A model generated the notes under the pieces. It was not told where the DNA came from. It did no database searches and worked only from the letters and a program-made list of their open reading frames with translations. Shown piece after piece: positions 62,750 through 64,000 of a stretch of 64,000 nucleotides of DNA (position 1 is its first letter; every line of letters begins with the position of its first letter). A program made the translations under genes and the position numbers. The DNA is from Nocardioides humilatus (GTDB lineage Bacteria; Actinomycetota; Actinomycetes; Propionibacteriales; Nocardioidaceae), in contig NZ_VUJV01000003.1 of assembly GCF_008373755.1 (NCBI RefSeq), forward strand, positions 62,001-126,000. The letters run 5' to 3'.

Positions 62750-63874
62750 TCAGCGCAGGCCGGTGCCGCGCTGCAGGGCGAGCGCGATCAGGCGGTCGAC
62801 GAGCGCCGGGTAGTCCAGCCCGGTCGCTGCCCACATCTGGGGGAACATCGACAGCGGGGTGAAGCCCGGCATCGTGTTGAGCTCGTTGACGACGAGCGAG
62901 CCGTCGGGCATCAAGAAGAAGTCGACGCGCGCCAGGCCCTCGCAGCCGACGGCGAGGAACGCCTGAGCCGCGAGCGAGCGCAGCTCGGTCGCCACCTCGT
63001 CGGGCACGTCAGCCGGCACGTCGAGCGCAGTGGCCTCGTCGGGGAGGTACTTGGCCTCGAAGTCGTAGAACTCGTGATCGCCCGTGATCCGGATCTCCGC
63101 CGGCACCGTCGTGTCGACGCCACCGTCGAGCGACTCGAGCACGCCGCACTCGACCTCGCGCGCTCCCTCGGCCGAGACCTCGATGAGCACCTTCGGGTCG
63201 TGCAGGAGGGCGGCCTCGATGCACTCGTCGAGCTCGTCGGCGGTGTGCGCCTTCGAGATGCCGATGCTCGAACCACCGCGGGCGGGCTTCACGAACGCCG
63301 GGTAGCCGAGCTCAGCGACCCTGGCGCGGGCCGCCGCCGGGTCCGTCTCCCACTCGCGAGCGGTGACCGTGGTCCACGGCAGCACCGGGAGACCGGCCGC
63401 GACCAGCACGACCTTCATGTAGGCCTTGTCCATGCTGACGGCGGAGGCGAGCACGCCGGCGCCCACGTAACGCACGCCGGCCATCTCGAGCATCCCCTGG
63501 ATGGTGCCGTCCTCGCCCCAGGGGCCGTGCAGGAGCGGGAAGACGACGTCGACGTCACCGAGCTCACGCGGCGGCGACGAGGGCTCGCTGACCACCACGC
63601 CGGCACCCGTGCTGGTGCGGGACAGGGTGACCGAGGCCCGGTCGGCGTCGACGGCGGGCAACTGGTCGGGTCCGGTGATCCGGTGCCGGTCGGGATCGTC
63701 GGCCTCGAGCACCCAGCGGCCGTCCGGGGCGATGCCGATCGGGATGACGTCGTACCTCTCACGGTCGAGCGCCTTCAGCACGCTGCCCGCGGTGACGCAG
63801 GAGATCGCGTGTTCGGAAGAGCGGCCGCCGAAGACGACAGCGAGTCGGATACGGCGACCGGTGGGAGCGTTCAT
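62750..63874 (-). CDS. ddl: D-alanine--D-alanine ligase
   Basis: 374 residues. LAVVFGGRSSEHAISCVTAGSVLKAL, DVVFPLLHGPWGEDGTIQGMLEMAGVRYVGAGVLASAVSMDK and the ATP-grasp region GYPAFVKPARGGSSIGISKA through GLARVDFFLMPDGSLVVNELNTMPGFTPLSMFPQMW are complete. Makes the D-Ala-D-Ala end of peptidoglycan precursors. ATG 63874; the frame above it overlaps the divergent gene. Confidence 0.96.
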   Translation of the reverse strand: MNAPTGRRIRLAVVFGGRSSEHAISCVTAGSVLKALDRERYDVIPIGIAPDGRWVLEADDPDRHRITGPDQLPAVDADRASVTLSRTSTGAGVVVSEPSSPPRELGDVDVVFPLLHGPWGEDGTIQGMLEMAGVRYVGAGVLASAVSMDKAYMKVVLVAAGLPVLPWTTVTAREWETDPAAARARVAELGYPAFVKPARGGSSIGISKAHTADELDECIEAALLHDPKVLIEVSAEGAREVECGVLESLDGGVDTTVPAEIRITGDHEFYDFEAKYLPDEATALDVPADVPDEVATELRSLAAQAFLAVGCEGLARVDFFLMPDGSLVVNELNTMPGFTPLSMFPQMWAATGLDYPALVDRLIALALQRGTGLR

Positions 63875-63898
63875 CGGCAACGACCCTACCGTTGTGCC

Positions 63899-64000
63899 AT
63901 GTCCGAACCTGCCCCCGACCGCACCCACCGGCGACCGGCGACCATCGCGGTGACGGCCGGGCGTCCCGCCCACGAGCCGGACCAGCCGCTCAACGCGCCG
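63899..64000 (+). CDS. Probable Cys/Met-metabolism PLP enzyme, partial
   Basis: The first 34 codons of a gene running off the right edge. ATIAVTAGRPAHEPDQPLNAP resembles the N-terminus of cystathionine gamma-synthase/lyase-type enzymes (typically TxAVxAGRPxxxPDxPLNPP). The catalytic lysine region is outside the window, so only the family is suggested. Divergent from ddl with 24 bases between starts. Confidence 0.6.
   Translation, partial: MSEPAPDRTHRRPATIAVTAGRPAHEPDQPLNAP

Overview
The window is a gene-dense, very GC-rich stretch of a high-GC Gram-positive chromosome. GTG and TTG starts are common, genes often overlap by 4 bases (GTGA/ATGA), and the gene orders rplS-lepB-rnhB-DUF2469, rpsP-khpA-rimM-trmD, amt-glnB-glnD and rpmF-rnc-mutM are actinobacterial. 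Protein similarity and gene order suggest Nocardioides or a close relative (inference). I see no rRNA, tRNA, insertion sequence, phage gene or CRISPR array, and no gap over 300 bases without a gene.

Layout. 1-10.7 kb: a partial TadG-like protein, then DUF2469-rnhB-lepB-rplS, a proline-rich membrane protein, a Fic enzyme, a YCII protein, a TolB-like secreted protein, an ammonium transporter with a GlnR-like box, and trmD (fused to an acetyltransferase)-rimM-khpA-rpsP. 10.9-16.1 kb: VanW protein, amidohydrolase, beta-lactamase-like hydrolase, NYN protein, RTX-repeat secreted protein. 16.2-23.6 kb: ffh, the nitrogen operon amt-glnB-glnD, ftsY and small membrane proteins.

23.7-42.4 kb is the unusual part and looks like a locus for a sulfur-decorated surface glycan. 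A single open frame joins an APS reductase (makes sulfite) to a UDP-sulfoquinovose synthase (uses sulfite). Around it are three paralogous pairs of a GT2 glycosyltransferase and a second protein built on a GT4-like N-terminal half, with only one pair keeping the GT4 donor domain. There is also a sugar-nucleotide epimerase, a secreted protein of unknown function, and seven sulfotransferase-like genes: five paralogs of one P-loop family, one Stf0-like and one Sulfotransfer_2-like. Together they could put both C-linked sulfonate (sulfoquinovose) and O-linked sulfate on an extracellular polymer.

42.4-64 kb returns to core genes: thioesterase, smc, MFS exporter, a short coiled-coil protein, a TrmB/LuxR-type regulator, a large secreted subtilase, mutM-rnc-rpmF-DUF177-coaD-rsmD-recG-DAK2 protein, rpmB with a clear terminator, thiL, an AsnC-domain protein, a DUF3515 lipoprotein, ddl, and the first codons of what looks like a Cys/Met-metabolism PLP enzyme.
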